DNA of 64,000 nt from Paenibacillus sp. cl123 (GTDB lineage Bacteria; Bacillota; Bacilli; Paenibacillales; NBRC-103111): the NCBI RefSeq assembly GCF_900101595.1, contig NZ_FMYY01000027.1, forward strand, positions 21,193-85,192. The letters are read 5' to 3'. The notes beneath the pieces were generated by a model. The model searched no databases. It saw only the letters and a list, made by a program, of their open reading frames with translations, and had not been told where the DNA came from. The translations under genes and the position numbers were made by a program. Shown piece after piece: positions 28,392 to 37,031 of this stretch. The first letter of the stretch is position 1; every line of letters starts with the position of its first letter.

Positions 28392-28481
28392 TCAAGCCGG
28401 CGTATACCGATATGGAAGCCTGTAGGCTTTGAGCAAGCTTCTCACCATCTTTCTCAACCGAAGTCGGCAGCGATAGATCAT
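28392..28481 (-). CDS. 29-codon basic peptide ORF coupled to the kinase gene
   Basis: ATG 28481 overlaps the kinase stop in an ATGA junction. AAAGGAGGG lies about 10 nt before it, inside the end of the kinase gene. The product starts MIYRCRLRLRKMVRSLL and is very basic (Arg/Lys about one third) with no family. It could be a small protein, or the ribosome site could serve only to keep ribosomes moving to the CpaB gene. It is too short to confirm by sequence alone. Confidence 0.35.
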   Translation of the reverse strand: MIYRCRLRLRKMVRSLLKAYRLPYRYTPA

Positions 28482-30295
28482 GGCAGCTCTTCCCTCCTTT
28501 CCTTTTTTCGTGTCGGCCTCAGCCAGTCCAGCAGCCTTCGATAGAGCCGGGCTCCGTTTGCTTTCTCTAAAGCTGCCGCACTCGTTTCTATCGGAAAATA
28601 GCGGCTTACCCACGCATGTACGTGATAGCGAACATCCTGCCAGACGATCGGATGCTCGGTCGGCAGACGCCCTCTCCAGGCGGCCTCGGCCAGCAGACTG
28701 CTATCCAGAGCGGGAAGAACACAGCCGGGAGACTCCGGCAAAAGCTCAAGCCAAGGCGCGCGGCCGCCGGCGCATTTGTTGGCGACCGCATGCCGCCGGC
28801 AGCCCGGCTTCAGCTCATCCAGCAGCAGCCGGAGCCGGCGTTCGACGGCTGCCGTCTGCAGCTTATGGACCATCGGATCGGCCACATATACGACATCCGT
28901 GACCGTCTCCAGCAGAGCGGCCGTCTCCGGCTCTTCCCAGCGGCTGCCGATATCGACGATCGTCACCGGCCTGCGCAGCGTATGAATCAGCTTAAACCAG
29001 GCACCGGCCTGCGCAAACGAAGGAGCCTGCAGTCCCCCGCTTTCGTCCGGCGGCTGCCGTCCGGAACCGCCGGAGCGGAGAAACGCCTGTCTCCAGTCGT
29101 CCGAAGCAGGCAGCCACAGCGTCCGTCCCCTCTCCCACCGCACATCGCCTCCGTGCGCCGCTCCCGGCTCCCTCATCGCTGCATCATAATACCGGTAATG
29201 CGGCGGTTCGTTCTTCATGGCGAACAACAGCGCGGCCAGCTCCGGGCTTGGCGATGGAGGTTCGATCACCGCATGCGGCACCCTGCATTCCTCCAGTGCC
29301 TGAGCCAGCGCCAGCGCTACAAAAGTCGCTCCCGCCCCGGCATACAGCGAGCCGACGGCGATGACCAGCGGCGGCGTCCAGTCAGCGCCCGTCAGCTGCC
29401 CGGCATCGACCGCGCCATGCAGGGCAGCCCGGCTTCCGGCGCGCAGCCAGCCCCCCAGCTCCGCCGCCGTCTCCCGCGCCGTCGCATAACGCTCGGCCGG
29501 ACTTGCCTTCAACAGCTTGAGCACGATCGGCTCAAGCGCAGGCGGCAGCTGCCGCCGCCCGCCCGGCGGCTCGGCCAAGCCGTAATGCGCACCTCCGCTG
29601 AGCAGGTAATACATCAGCGCGCCAAGTCCGTACAGATCGGTGCGCGGATCGCTTTGTCTGCCGTCATACTGCTCCGGAGCGGCGAAGCCGACCGTGCCGA
29701 GATTGACCGTGTCTCCCTCTCCTCCCGGCTTGAAGCGGCGGGCGGTGCCGAAGTCGATCAGCCGGACCCGGCCCTCGGCGTCAATCATCAGGTTCGAGGG
29801 CTTCAGATCGCGGTGGATCACGGGCTGAGGGCCCGAGGTGTGCAAATAATCAAGCAGTCCGCACAACTGCAGCGCCAGCCCGGCTACCGTCTCCGCCGGC
29901 ATCTTTCCTTCCAGCCTCTCGAATCGTTCCTGCAAGGTTTCCCCGTCGATATACTCCATGACCAGGTACATAAAGCCCTGATCGTTCAGGGGCACGACGT
30001 CCACAATATCCGGCAAGCTCGGATGCGTCAGCCTGCTCATCGTCTCCGCTTCTTCCAGCATCGCCTGCCGTCTGCCCGCACCGCCCGGCTCGGCATCCTC
30101 CCCTTTCCTAGGCGGCACGCTGGGCATCACAGCCATATCGGCATACAGCTCCTTCACCGCCCAACGCTTGCCCGGCAGCTTCTTATCCTCGGCCAGCAGC
30201 ACCCGGCTCGTCCCTCCGCTCCCCAGCGAAGCGACGATCCTGTACCGGCCAGCAAGCAATTCCCCTAACCGAATCCCGTGCGGCGAATCCCGCAT
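28478..30295 (-). CDS. Ser/Thr protein kinase fused to ParA-like domain, head of Tad operon (605 aa)
   Basis: A Hanks-type kinase occupies about 15-285. It has a Gly-rich loop GSGGTSR, K48 in WAVKEL, E82 in the alpha-C helix, HRDLKPSN at 161-168, DFGTARRF at 181 and APEQY in the activation segment, so all catalytic residues are present. The second half (about 308-605) starts VIAVGSLYAGAGATFVALAL, a ParA/MinD-type beginning in which the P-loop lysine is Ala, and includes VIEPPSPSPELAALL and TIVDIGSRWEE. There is no PASTA repeat or TM helix, so it is cytosolic. The start is ATG 30295 (AAAGGGAGTG 12 nt upstream). An upstream extension of the frame is open but lies within the leader hairpin. Its position suggests phosphorylation control of pilus assembly. 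Confidence 0.85.
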   Translation of the reverse strand: MRDSPHGIRLGELLAGRYRIVASLGSGGTSRVLLAEDKKLPGKRWAVKELYADMAVMPSVPPRKGEDAEPGGAGRRQAMLEEAETMSRLTHPSLPDIVDVVPLNDQGFMYLVMEYIDGETLQERFERLEGKMPAETVAGLALQLCGLLDYLHTSGPQPVIHRDLKPSNLMIDAEGRVRLIDFGTARRFKPGGEGDTVNLGTVGFAAPEQYDGRQSDPRTDLYGLGALMYYLLSGGAHYGLAEPPGGRRQLPPALEPIVLKLLKASPAERYATARETAAELGGWLRAGSRAALHGAVDAGQLTGADWTPPLVIAVGSLYAGAGATFVALALAQALEECRVPHAVIEPPSPSPELAALLFAMKNEPPHYRYYDAAMREPGAAHGGDVRWERGRTLWLPASDDWRQAFLRSGGSGRQPPDESGGLQAPSFAQAGAWFKLIHTLRRPVTIVDIGSRWEEPETAALLETVTDVVYVADPMVHKLQTAAVERRLRLLLDELKPGCRRHAVANKCAGGRAPWLELLPESPGCVLPALDSSLLAEAAWRGRLPTEHPIVWQDVRYHVHAWVSRYFPIETSAAALEKANGARLYRRLLDWLRPTRKKERREELP

Positions 30296-30332
30296 CGTTT
30301 TCTGTTCACTCCCTTTCATGTACAGCACAAAA

Positions 30333-30374
30333 AACCGCCCGATCATGCCCCAAGCAGGCATGATGCAGGCGGTT
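30333..30374 (-). terminator. Intrinsic terminator in the leader of the Tad operon
   Basis: On the minus strand the arms AACCGCCTGCATCATGCC and GGCATGATCGGGCGGTT pair and are followed by TTTTTT. It stands only about 30 nt before the kinase start and just after a TTGACA-like sequence, so it is not the end of an upstream gene but a probable attenuator. Confidence 0.65.
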
Positions 30375-30394
30375 CCTCCGCACATCGTTAGTTC

Positions 30395-30421
30395 ATCGTC
30401 ACAGAAAGCCGGCCATGTCAA
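30395..30421 (-). promoter_or_regulatory. Candidate promoter of the Tad-like operon
   Basis: TTGACA (complement of 30416-30421) is a perfect -35. The best -10 about 15-17 nt away is poor (TGTGACGAT region). If used, the transcript passes straight through the hairpin at 30333-30374. Confidence 0.35.
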
Positions 30422-30628
30422 CCGCTTACCGCAATACGATGGATTTTGTTAATAAATTATCATAATATTCCCAAATGCGCAAGACTTATTTTATAAACTT
30501 TGGACTTCCTCCGGGTGAAAATAAGTTCAGGCTTTAATTATGGCCTAGGTCTTCCTTTCGAGAACTCAGCCCTTCGTGCAGAAGTAGCAAACAGGGACTA
30601 GGCTGTGCGTTTCAGCAACCAGACCTAT

Positions 30629-30805
30629 TGATACGATATTTCGTATAAATTTCATGCTTTTGACCGCGAGCGGGGCGTTATTATACGATATTCCGCACAA
30701 CTTCCATATTTGTGACCGCCAGCAGGAAGCAGGTATACGTTTTTCCGCACAAAATCCTACACATGTCCGCCCATCCGGCAATTTTATACGGTTTTTCGGT
30801 TACTG
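30629..30805. repeat. Array of four ~52-bp palindromic repeats (copy 1)
   Basis: Units begin near 30630, 30682, 30734 and 30784. Each has a TATACGATATTTCGTATAA-like palindrome (arms ATACGA/TCGTAT), then about 10 variable bases and TTTGACCGCCAGCGGGGC. The last unit is truncated after the palindrome and ends TTCGGTTACTG. The 525-bp gap it sits in has no credible ORF. The same array occurs at 38957-39140. Confidence 0.75.
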
Positions 30806-30823
30806 CTAAAAGCGACTATTCCG

Positions 30824-30956
30824 CGCTCCTGTCTACCGTCTGCGATCCTGTCCACCATCTGCGCTCCTGTCCACCATCTGCGCTCCTGTCCACCGTCCGC
30901 GCTCCTGTCCACCGTCCGCGCTCCTGTCCACCGTCTGCGCTCCCATCTACCGTCTG
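30824..30956. repeat. Seven tandem copies of a 19-bp unit
   Basis: The unit is CGCTCCTGTCCACCGTCTG with few substitutions, repeated head to tail for 133 bp. The last copy contains the TAG stop (30947) of the solute-binding protein gene, so the array begins inside its coding end and extends downstream. Confidence 0.85.
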
Positions 30957-32542
30957 CGCGCCCGCGCAAGCGCCTGCTCCTGAATTTCGATCGCCCGCTC
31001 GATGCGCAAAGCCTTTAATTGGCTGACGAAGCCGTCAAAAGCCGACATCGGCTCGACGCCCAATATCAACTTCAGTGACATCTCATCCACCAGAGTCGTC
31101 ACATCGTTCATGATCGCAGAAAACTCGGCGCTCTCCAGCTCGGTCTTGGGCAACTGCGGCAGCATATGCTGATCGGCCTCCGTATCGGCCCAGAGCTTGG
31201 CCGCCCTCCGCTGCTGCGGCAGCGTGTAGAACTGCTCAAGATAGCGTACGTCCTGCACGAAAGGGCCGAAATAGCTGGCTCTGCTGTACATGGCAATCGC
31301 CTGGGCCGGAGCCAGCTTGTCGGGATTGCGCAGGATCAGGTCCGTATATTTCGGGTACCCGTTCTCCAGCGTATAACTGACCCCCTCCACGCCAAAGTTA
31401 AACAGCATATGCCCTTCCGGGCCGTAGCCGTAATCCAGCAGACGGGCGGCTTCCTCGGGATGCTTGCTCTTGCTCGATATCGCCACCCCGCCGGTTCCTT
31501 CATAGGCGTAGCTGCGCTGGCCGAACTTGGGCCTCTCCCCTTTGTTCAACACCGGATATGGCGCAGGCTCGAACAGCGCTCCCGGGTCCTTCTCCTGCAC
31601 AAGCGGCTGCCACTTGCCGATACCGGCGCCTGCATTCCATAGGGTGGCGCCGCTTCGGCCCATAATCATATTGGAATCCATCGTCTTGGTGTCGACGGTC
31701 GCGATATTCCGGTCGATCAGCCCCTCCTCATACCACTGGCGGAACGTCGTCAGAAACTGCTTGTAGCCCTCTTCCATCGCTCCGAACTTTACGCGTCCCC
31801 GGTCCATATAGAAGCCTTTCTTGATGCCGAAGGCGCCGACAAAGCCGCCTCCCTCGATACCGAACAGCGCGTGCGGAACCCCAAGGAACGTCAGCGGCGC
31901 CTCCGCTCCCTTTTTCTCCTTGAAAGCCTTAAGCACTGTATACCATTCATCGATCGTCTCCGGGGTCTGAAGATTCAGCTCGTTCAGCCAATCCTTGCGG
32001 ATAATCGGCCCTTGATAGGTGCGCAGCAGATCGTCCCCGCGGATGAACGGAAATACATAATAGCTGCCGTCATCCGTTTTCACCTGCCTGTCGATCTCGG
32101 GATGCTGGCTCAAATATTTCTTCAGGTTCGGAGCATGGTTGTCGATCAGGTCATTCAGCCGGATAATATATCCGTCCTTGACAGCCTTGACCGGTCCCCC
32201 CGGGAATTGGCTCCACTCGAATTCGATCAGATCCGGCAGCTCGCCTGAGGCTAGCAGCACATTGAGCGCTTCTTTGGCCTGATTGGACGGCGGCTGAATG
32301 AACTTAAGCTGTACGCCCGTTCTCTTCTGCCATTCCTGGAAAAACGGCACCTCCTGAAAGGTCGGCCTCACGCTCCCCGCATTGCCGTTAAGCTCGGCCC
32401 AATAAGACAAGGCTATGCCTCCCGGCTCCGGCTCCGCCGCCACGCCGTTTCCGGACGGGGATGAGCAGGAAGTGAGCGCGCTTATCGCCAGCATCAGGGA
32501 GAAAAAAAGCATCATGCCCGTAAACGTTGTTCTGCTCCGCAT
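30947..32542 (-). CDS. Extracellular solute-binding lipoprotein, second copy (531 aa)
   Basis: A lipobox ALTSC is followed by CSSPSGNG. The mature protein has FFQEWQKRTGVQLKF and the ASGELPDLIEF signature of oligosaccharide-binding proteins. It is clearly paralogous to the product of 37032-38651 (both have YWAEL.GN, VPFFQEWQK, PP..QAKEALNV). It follows the membrane-anchored regulator gene by 35 bp and is likely in the same transcript, apart from the first binding protein and the permeases. The C-terminal LARARRR comes from the edge of the 19-bp tandem repeat and may be a recent extension. Confidence 0.88.
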   Translation of the reverse strand: MRSRTTFTGMMLFFSLMLAISALTSCSSPSGNGVAAEPEPGGIALSYWAELNGNAGSVRPTFQEVPFFQEWQKRTGVQLKFIQPPSNQAKEALNVLLASGELPDLIEFEWSQFPGGPVKAVKDGYIIRLNDLIDNHAPNLKKYLSQHPEIDRQVKTDDGSYYVFPFIRGDDLLRTYQGPIIRKDWLNELNLQTPETIDEWYTVLKAFKEKKGAEAPLTFLGVPHALFGIEGGGFVGAFGIKKGFYMDRGRVKFGAMEEGYKQFLTTFRQWYEEGLIDRNIATVDTKTMDSNMIMGRSGATLWNAGAGIGKWQPLVQEKDPGALFEPAPYPVLNKGERPKFGQRSYAYEGTGGVAISSKSKHPEEAARLLDYGYGPEGHMLFNFGVEGVSYTLENGYPKYTDLILRNPDKLAPAQAIAMYSRASYFGPFVQDVRYLEQFYTLPQQRRAAKLWADTEADQHMLPQLPKTELESAEFSAIMNDVTTLVDEMSLKLILGVEPMSAFDGFVSQLKALRIERAIEIQEQALARARRR

Positions 32543-32577
32543 CCTCTGAACCTCCGCAGCTTATGTCCTCTCCGTTC

Positions 32578-34947
32578 TCAGCTCAATTCCTTGAACTTGC
32601 CCGGTGTGATGCCTTCGTATTTCTTAAAAACACGTATGAAGGTAGCCACTTCGTTATACCCTACCACCTTGGCGATATCCGAGATCGAGTCCTGCTTGTT
32701 GCCCATCATAAGCTTGGCCTGCTTGATGCGGAATTTGGTGATGTAATCCAGCAGCCCTTCGCCCGTCTGCTCCTTGAACAGCTTTGAGACGTAGCTGCCC
32801 TTCAGCCCGAAGCGTTCGCCGATCGTGTTCACGTTCAAATTGGCGTCATGGTAATGGTCCTCGATATGCTTCATGACTCGGGAGATTAAGTCGCGCAGCG
32901 TCTCGGCGCGTTCCCGGGACAGATTCGACTCGACCTTGGCCGCAGCAAACGCGCAAACCTCCTTGAGCAGGGCTTGAAGCTCCTGCTGCATCTCGAGCAG
33001 CGTATCGCAGGCAATAATTTTGTCCATCCATAAAGGATTGTCGCCCAGAATCCGGCTGTCCCCGTCTCCAAGCTCGGTCATCGCCTTCACCATCGTGCCG
33101 ACCAGATTGAACATCAGACATTTGGCGAGCGTCAAGGATACAAACGGCTTGTCGAAGTTCCGTTCGGTGATGTCGTGCATAAAGCCGGCGGCCTGCTCAT
33201 AATCGCCCGCCTTGATCAGATTGATCAGCTGCTGCTCGACCTGCAGCGGGTAATAATACCCGAGCTGAAGCTTATCCGCCGGATCGGGCCGGATGTCGTC
33301 GTATTGAATAATTTCCCGCTTGCCGACGACCATCTTGTATTCCATCGCGTCCATGGCTTCCTGATAAGCCTCCGACACCCCGGCCAGCGAGGCGTGCACG
33401 CCCCCGATCGACACGGTCAGATCCATCCGGAACCGCAGCAGAAACCGCTGGGCCTCCGCCGCAATCCAGTTCAGATCCTCCTTCGGATTAACGTCCGCCC
33501 TCTCGGAGAAATTGACCAGACAAGCCATCATATCGTCCAGCTCGGTGACATAACCGGCGTGATGGCGCTGCCCGACCAGTTCCTCCACGACATTGGTGAT
33601 GATGAATTGAATGAGCCGCCGCCGATCGTTCCGATCCGTCCCGGGCAGCGTCGTATCGACGCTTTCATGGTTTTCCACGGCAAATAGGATGACGCCGAAC
33701 CGGTTGGAGCTTAGTTCGATGTGAAAGGACTTGAAGGCTTCTTCATACGGAATGAGCGTATCCAGCTTCCCCTTCAACAGCCGGTTCAGCATATTGGAGC
33801 GCAGCACATGATGATGCGACTGCAGCTGCAGGGCGATTTTTTCTTTCTCGCTGCGGGTGTTGGTGATCGCCTTCCGGATAAAATTCAATTCATTCCAGTC
33901 GGTCCTCTCTTCCGGCGAACTTTTATCCGAGAGAGACTGTACCAGCTGCCGGATCGGCGAGTAGTTGCGGCGCAGGAAAAACCAGGTCAGGACGCCCGCC
34001 CCCATCAGGCTGATCAAGATGCTGATATACGTAAATTTGCGCACGTATTCCGCCTTCTGCCAGTACATATTGCTCGGAATAACCAATACGTATTTCAAAT
34101 CCGATACGGCCGACTGAATATAAAAAAGCTCCGTGTCCCCGTTCCCCGACGGCATATGCATCACATGCTCCCCGTCCGGCAGCTGCTCCCGAATAAGGCT
34201 TTCATGGCCCGTCACAGGCAAATTGGACATAAGAACCTGATTGTCTGGATTAAGGATTAAAAGCTGTCCTCCGTTAAACCACGAGATGCTTTCCATCGCC
34301 TTCTGAAACCGCTCCAGATCGGCCATGACGACGACCGTACCGGTTTGTTTGCCGTTCAGATCCCTGGGCAGATGCGTAACATAGGCGATCGAGGTTTGCG
34401 GGCTGGACGAATCCACGCGAGGCAAGAGAAGAAAGGCATTGCCCGGCGCATGGTCGATCGTCTCGAGCCACTGCTCGTACCGCATCGCGCCCGTGTGATG
34501 GATCGTATCGAAGGCCGTCTCTCTGTCCCTGATATTGCCGGGACGCAGCACCGCCGATTGCTGATCCCACGTCACATAAAACTCGTCGATGGTCGCGTAG
34601 GACGTTTGATACATCCGAAGCTCTTTCGCCAGCTGATACGCCAGAAACTGGGCTTCGCTCTCCGGCTTGGTGGAATACATCAAGGATTGCAGCTTGGCAT
34701 TCCAGGAAATTTCCATGTTCAGCCGCTTCATCAAGTCAATCTGGGTGTCTATCGAATACCGGACCTGCTTCAGCAAGGAATCGTTGGCCCGCTGTATTTC
34801 ACTTTTCAGCGCTTCGCTGGACTGTGAATAAATGATCATGCTCATCATCATCGGAATGACCAGCACGGCGCTGTAGGAGATCAGCCACGTAAAAATGATG
34901 CTTTTTCGCTTCTGCCAAAGAAATCTGAATCGAAACCGGAGTCTCAA
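32578..34947 (-). CDS. Membrane-anchored AraC-type regulator, YesS-like (789 aa)
   Basis: Two TM helices (about 15-40 and 285-310) flank an extracytoplasmic sensor domain. A cytoplasmic GGDEF-free linker and a C-terminal AraC HTH pair follow (NTIGERFGLKGSYVSKLFKE, VVGYNEVATFIRVFKKYEG). Such one-protein regulators sense a ligand outside and bind DNA inside. The start is TTG 34947 (LRLRFRFRF) with GGGAGGAG six bases upstream; the open frame reaches about 400 bp further but without a ribosome site. It probably controls the adjacent importer. Confidence 0.85.
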   Translation of the reverse strand: MRLRFRFRFLWQKRKSIIFTWLISYSAVLVIPMMMSMIIYSQSSEALKSEIQRANDSLLKQVRYSIDTQIDLMKRLNMEISWNAKLQSLMYSTKPESEAQFLAYQLAKELRMYQTSYATIDEFYVTWDQQSAVLRPGNIRDRETAFDTIHHTGAMRYEQWLETIDHAPGNAFLLLPRVDSSSPQTSIAYVTHLPRDLNGKQTGTVVVMADLERFQKAMESISWFNGGQLLILNPDNQVLMSNLPVTGHESLIREQLPDGEHVMHMPSGNGDTELFYIQSAVSDLKYVLVIPSNMYWQKAEYVRKFTYISILISLMGAGVLTWFFLRRNYSPIRQLVQSLSDKSSPEERTDWNELNFIRKAITNTRSEKEKIALQLQSHHHVLRSNMLNRLLKGKLDTLIPYEEAFKSFHIELSSNRFGVILFAVENHESVDTTLPGTDRNDRRRLIQFIITNVVEELVGQRHHAGYVTELDDMMACLVNFSERADVNPKEDLNWIAAEAQRFLLRFRMDLTVSIGGVHASLAGVSEAYQEAMDAMEYKMVVGKREIIQYDDIRPDPADKLQLGYYYPLQVEQQLINLIKAGDYEQAAGFMHDITERNFDKPFVSLTLAKCLMFNLVGTMVKAMTELGDGDSRILGDNPLWMDKIIACDTLLEMQQELQALLKEVCAFAAAKVESNLSRERAETLRDLISRVMKHIEDHYHDANLNVNTIGERFGLKGSYVSKLFKEQTGEGLLDYITKFRIKQAKLMMGNKQDSISDIAKVVGYNEVATFIRVFKKYEGITPGKFKELS

Positions 34948-35037
34948 GGGATCTCCTCCCAATGCATGATCGGATACCCTCATTATACCAATGAAATTAA
35001 GGGGAGGAATGAACAAAAAGAAAAATCGGATGGATAA

Positions 35038-35077
35038 AAGCTGCATTGGCGGCCAAATAAAGCCGTTTCTGCAGCTT
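35038..35077 (-). terminator. Terminator after the LplC-type permease
   Basis: AAGCTGCA and TGCAGCTT close a stem with an inner CGGC/GCCG pair, followed by TTTATCC on the minus strand. It ends the binding protein-LplB-LplC unit before the regulator gene. Confidence 0.6.
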
Positions 35078-35096
35078 GAGGATACGGATTCCGCCC

Positions 35097-35978
35097 TTAC
35101 CCTTTGAGGGAACCGACCATAACGCCTTTGACAAAAAATCGCTGAACAAACGGATAAATGCACAGCACGGGGACCGTTGCCACGATAATCGTCGCATACT
35201 TGATCGTCTCCGCGATTTGATAGCGGTCCCCCGCATCGGTGCCGGCCGACATGCTGTCCGTCGAATTGGAGATCAGAATCTCGCGCAGCACGAGCTGCAA
35301 GGGAAACAGCTCCCGGCTTTTGATAAAGACGGACGCATAGAACCAGCCGTTCCACTTATCGACCGCGTAATACAAGATCATGACGGCGATGACGGGCATG
35401 GACAGCGGTACGATGATGCGGAACAGGATCGTGAAATGATTCGCGCCGTCGATCTTGGCCGATTCCTCCAGACTGTCGGGAATGCCCATAAACGCTGTCC
35501 GCATAATGATCAGGTTAAAGGTGCTGACTGCAAACGGAATGACCGTCGACCAGAGCGAGTCCAGCAAGCCTACGTTTTTCACGATCAGATACAGCGGGAT
35601 GAGTCCGCCATGGAAAAACATCGTAAATACGATGACCAGCATGAACCATTTGTTCCACAGCACATTTTTCCTGGAGAGCACATAAGCGCCAAGCGCCGTC
35701 ATGACCAGGTTCACGCATACGCCGGCGATCAGAATAAACAGCGTGTTGCGGTAGCCCGTCAGAATGCCCGGATTGCTCATCACGCTCCGGTAGGCTTCCA
35801 GGCTGAAGCCCATCGGCTTGTATAAAATCCCTTTATAAGCCACCAGCTGGCCGGCGTCGCTGAAGGAGGCCAGCACGACGTACAGCAGCGGGTACAACGT
35901 CACGGCCACGAGTGCCAGCAGAACCGTGTAGATGCCGAGATCGAACAGCTTTTCCAGGATGCCCGTTTTTTGTTTCAT
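35097..35978 (-). CDS. Sugar ABC permease, LplC/YtcP family (293 aa)
   Basis: Six TM helices and the EAA loop EESAKIDGANHFT followed by RIIVPLSMP. The C-terminus VKGVMVGSLKG is typical. ATG 35978 (MKQKTG) is preferred because GGTGAGAGG precedes it, while the GTG 9 bp upstream overlaps the previous stop. It pairs with the LplB-type protein encoded just upstream. Confidence 0.92.
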   Translation of the reverse strand: MKQKTGILEKLFDLGIYTVLLALVAVTLYPLLYVVLASFSDAGQLVAYKGILYKPMGFSLEAYRSVMSNPGILTGYRNTLFILIAGVCVNLVMTALGAYVLSRKNVLWNKWFMLVIVFTMFFHGGLIPLYLIVKNVGLLDSLWSTVIPFAVSTFNLIIMRTAFMGIPDSLEESAKIDGANHFTILFRIIVPLSMPVIAVMILYYAVDKWNGWFYASVFIKSRELFPLQLVLREILISNSTDSMSAGTDAGDRYQIAETIKYATIIVATVPVLCIYPFVQRFFVKGVMVGSLKG

Positions 35979-35988
35979 GCCTCTCACC

Positions 35989-36948
35989 TCACCATAAGCT
36001 GCTTTCGTTGACTTTCCGGCTCACATAGTTGGCCGTAATCAGGAGAATAAGATTGATGACGGAATTGAACAAGCCTACCGCGGAGCTATAGCTCCAGCCG
36101 AATTCCAGCAAGCCTTTGCGGTACACGAACGAAGAAATCACGTCCGCCGTCTCGTAAGTGATCGGGTTATAGAGCAGAATGATCTTCTCGAAGCCGACAT
36201 TGAGCAGATTGCCCATCCGCAAAATAAACATGATCGCAATCGTCGGCATGATGCCCGGCAGCGTAATGTGCACAATCTGCTTCCATCGGCTCGCCCCGTC
36301 CATCCGCGCCGCTTCATACTGCTCCTGATCGATGCTCATCAAGGCCGCGATATATATGATCGATTCCCAGCCGATCCGCTGCCAAATCTCGGACAAAATA
36401 TAAATCGGCCGGAACAAATGAGGCTTTTGCAGCATCGCCTGTCCATCGTAGCCCAGCCACGTAAAGATCGTGTTGATGATGCCGTCCGCATTCGTGAAGT
36501 CGGTAATAATGCCGCAAATGACCACGAGCGAGATAAAATAGGGCATGTACGTAATCGTCTGCGTGACCCGCTTGAAGGTTTGATTGCGCACTTCATTAAT
36601 AAGCAGCGCCAGAATGATCGGCGCGGGGAATTCGAACAGCAGCGTATACAAGCTGATGACGACCGTGTTTTTCAGAATTCGCCAAAAATAATAGCTGCTG
36701 AAGAAGTCTTGAAAATGCTTAAAGCCCACCCAGTCGCTGCCGATGATCCCTTTCATCGGCGAATATTCTTTAAAGGCGATCAGCGCTCCGTACATCGGCG
36801 CATAGTGGAAAACGATATAATACACCAGCACGGGAACCATCATGATGTACAAGTATTTGTTCAGCATAAAGTCGCGCATAAATCTGCCGCTTCCCGGCCT
36901 TCCCTTGGCCGCGGTTTTCGTTCTCTCCAGCAGTCGAGCGTCCGCCAT
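35989..36948 (-). CDS. Sugar ABC permease, LplB/YteP family (319 aa)
   Basis: A MalF-type permease with PMYGALIAFKEYSPMKG after TM1 and the EAA loop AARMDGASRWKQI, six TM helices in all. The start is ATG 36948 (MADARLLERT) with GAGGTGAGG before it; the GTG at 36960 has its ribosome site too close. It is the second gene of the importer operon, following the binding-protein gene. Confidence 0.92.
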   Translation of the reverse strand: MADARLLERTKTAAKGRPGSGRFMRDFMLNKYLYIMMVPVLVYYIVFHYAPMYGALIAFKEYSPMKGIIGSDWVGFKHFQDFFSSYYFWRILKNTVVISLYTLLFEFPAPIILALLINEVRNQTFKRVTQTITYMPYFISLVVICGIITDFTNADGIINTIFTWLGYDGQAMLQKPHLFRPIYILSEIWQRIGWESIIYIAALMSIDQEQYEAARMDGASRWKQIVHITLPGIMPTIAIMFILRMGNLLNVGFEKIILLYNPITYETADVISSFVYRKGLLEFGWSYSSAVGLFNSVINLILLITANYVSRKVNESSLW

Positions 36949-37031
36949 CTTGTTCCTCACCTCATAACCCGGGGATGAGAGGGCAGCGCCTGCCCTCCCT
37001 TGGAGCTTCCGTTAACTTGCGGCTATGCGCT

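Noticed and set aside
28616..30268. 550-residue plus-strand ORF opposite the kinase
   Set aside because: The minus-strand kinase has all catalytic motifs; this frame is Arg/Gln/His-rich without domains.
30629..30956. Possible CRISPR array from regularly spaced repeats
   Set aside because: The roughly 52-bp units are directly adjoining and vary across their length rather than being identical repeats separated by unique spacers. The 19-bp units have no spacers. No cas gene is near.
30712..31026. 104-residue ORF reading the 19-bp repeat
   Set aside because: The 19-bp repeat alone produces a repetitive peptide; no ribosome site, and it overlaps a real gene end.
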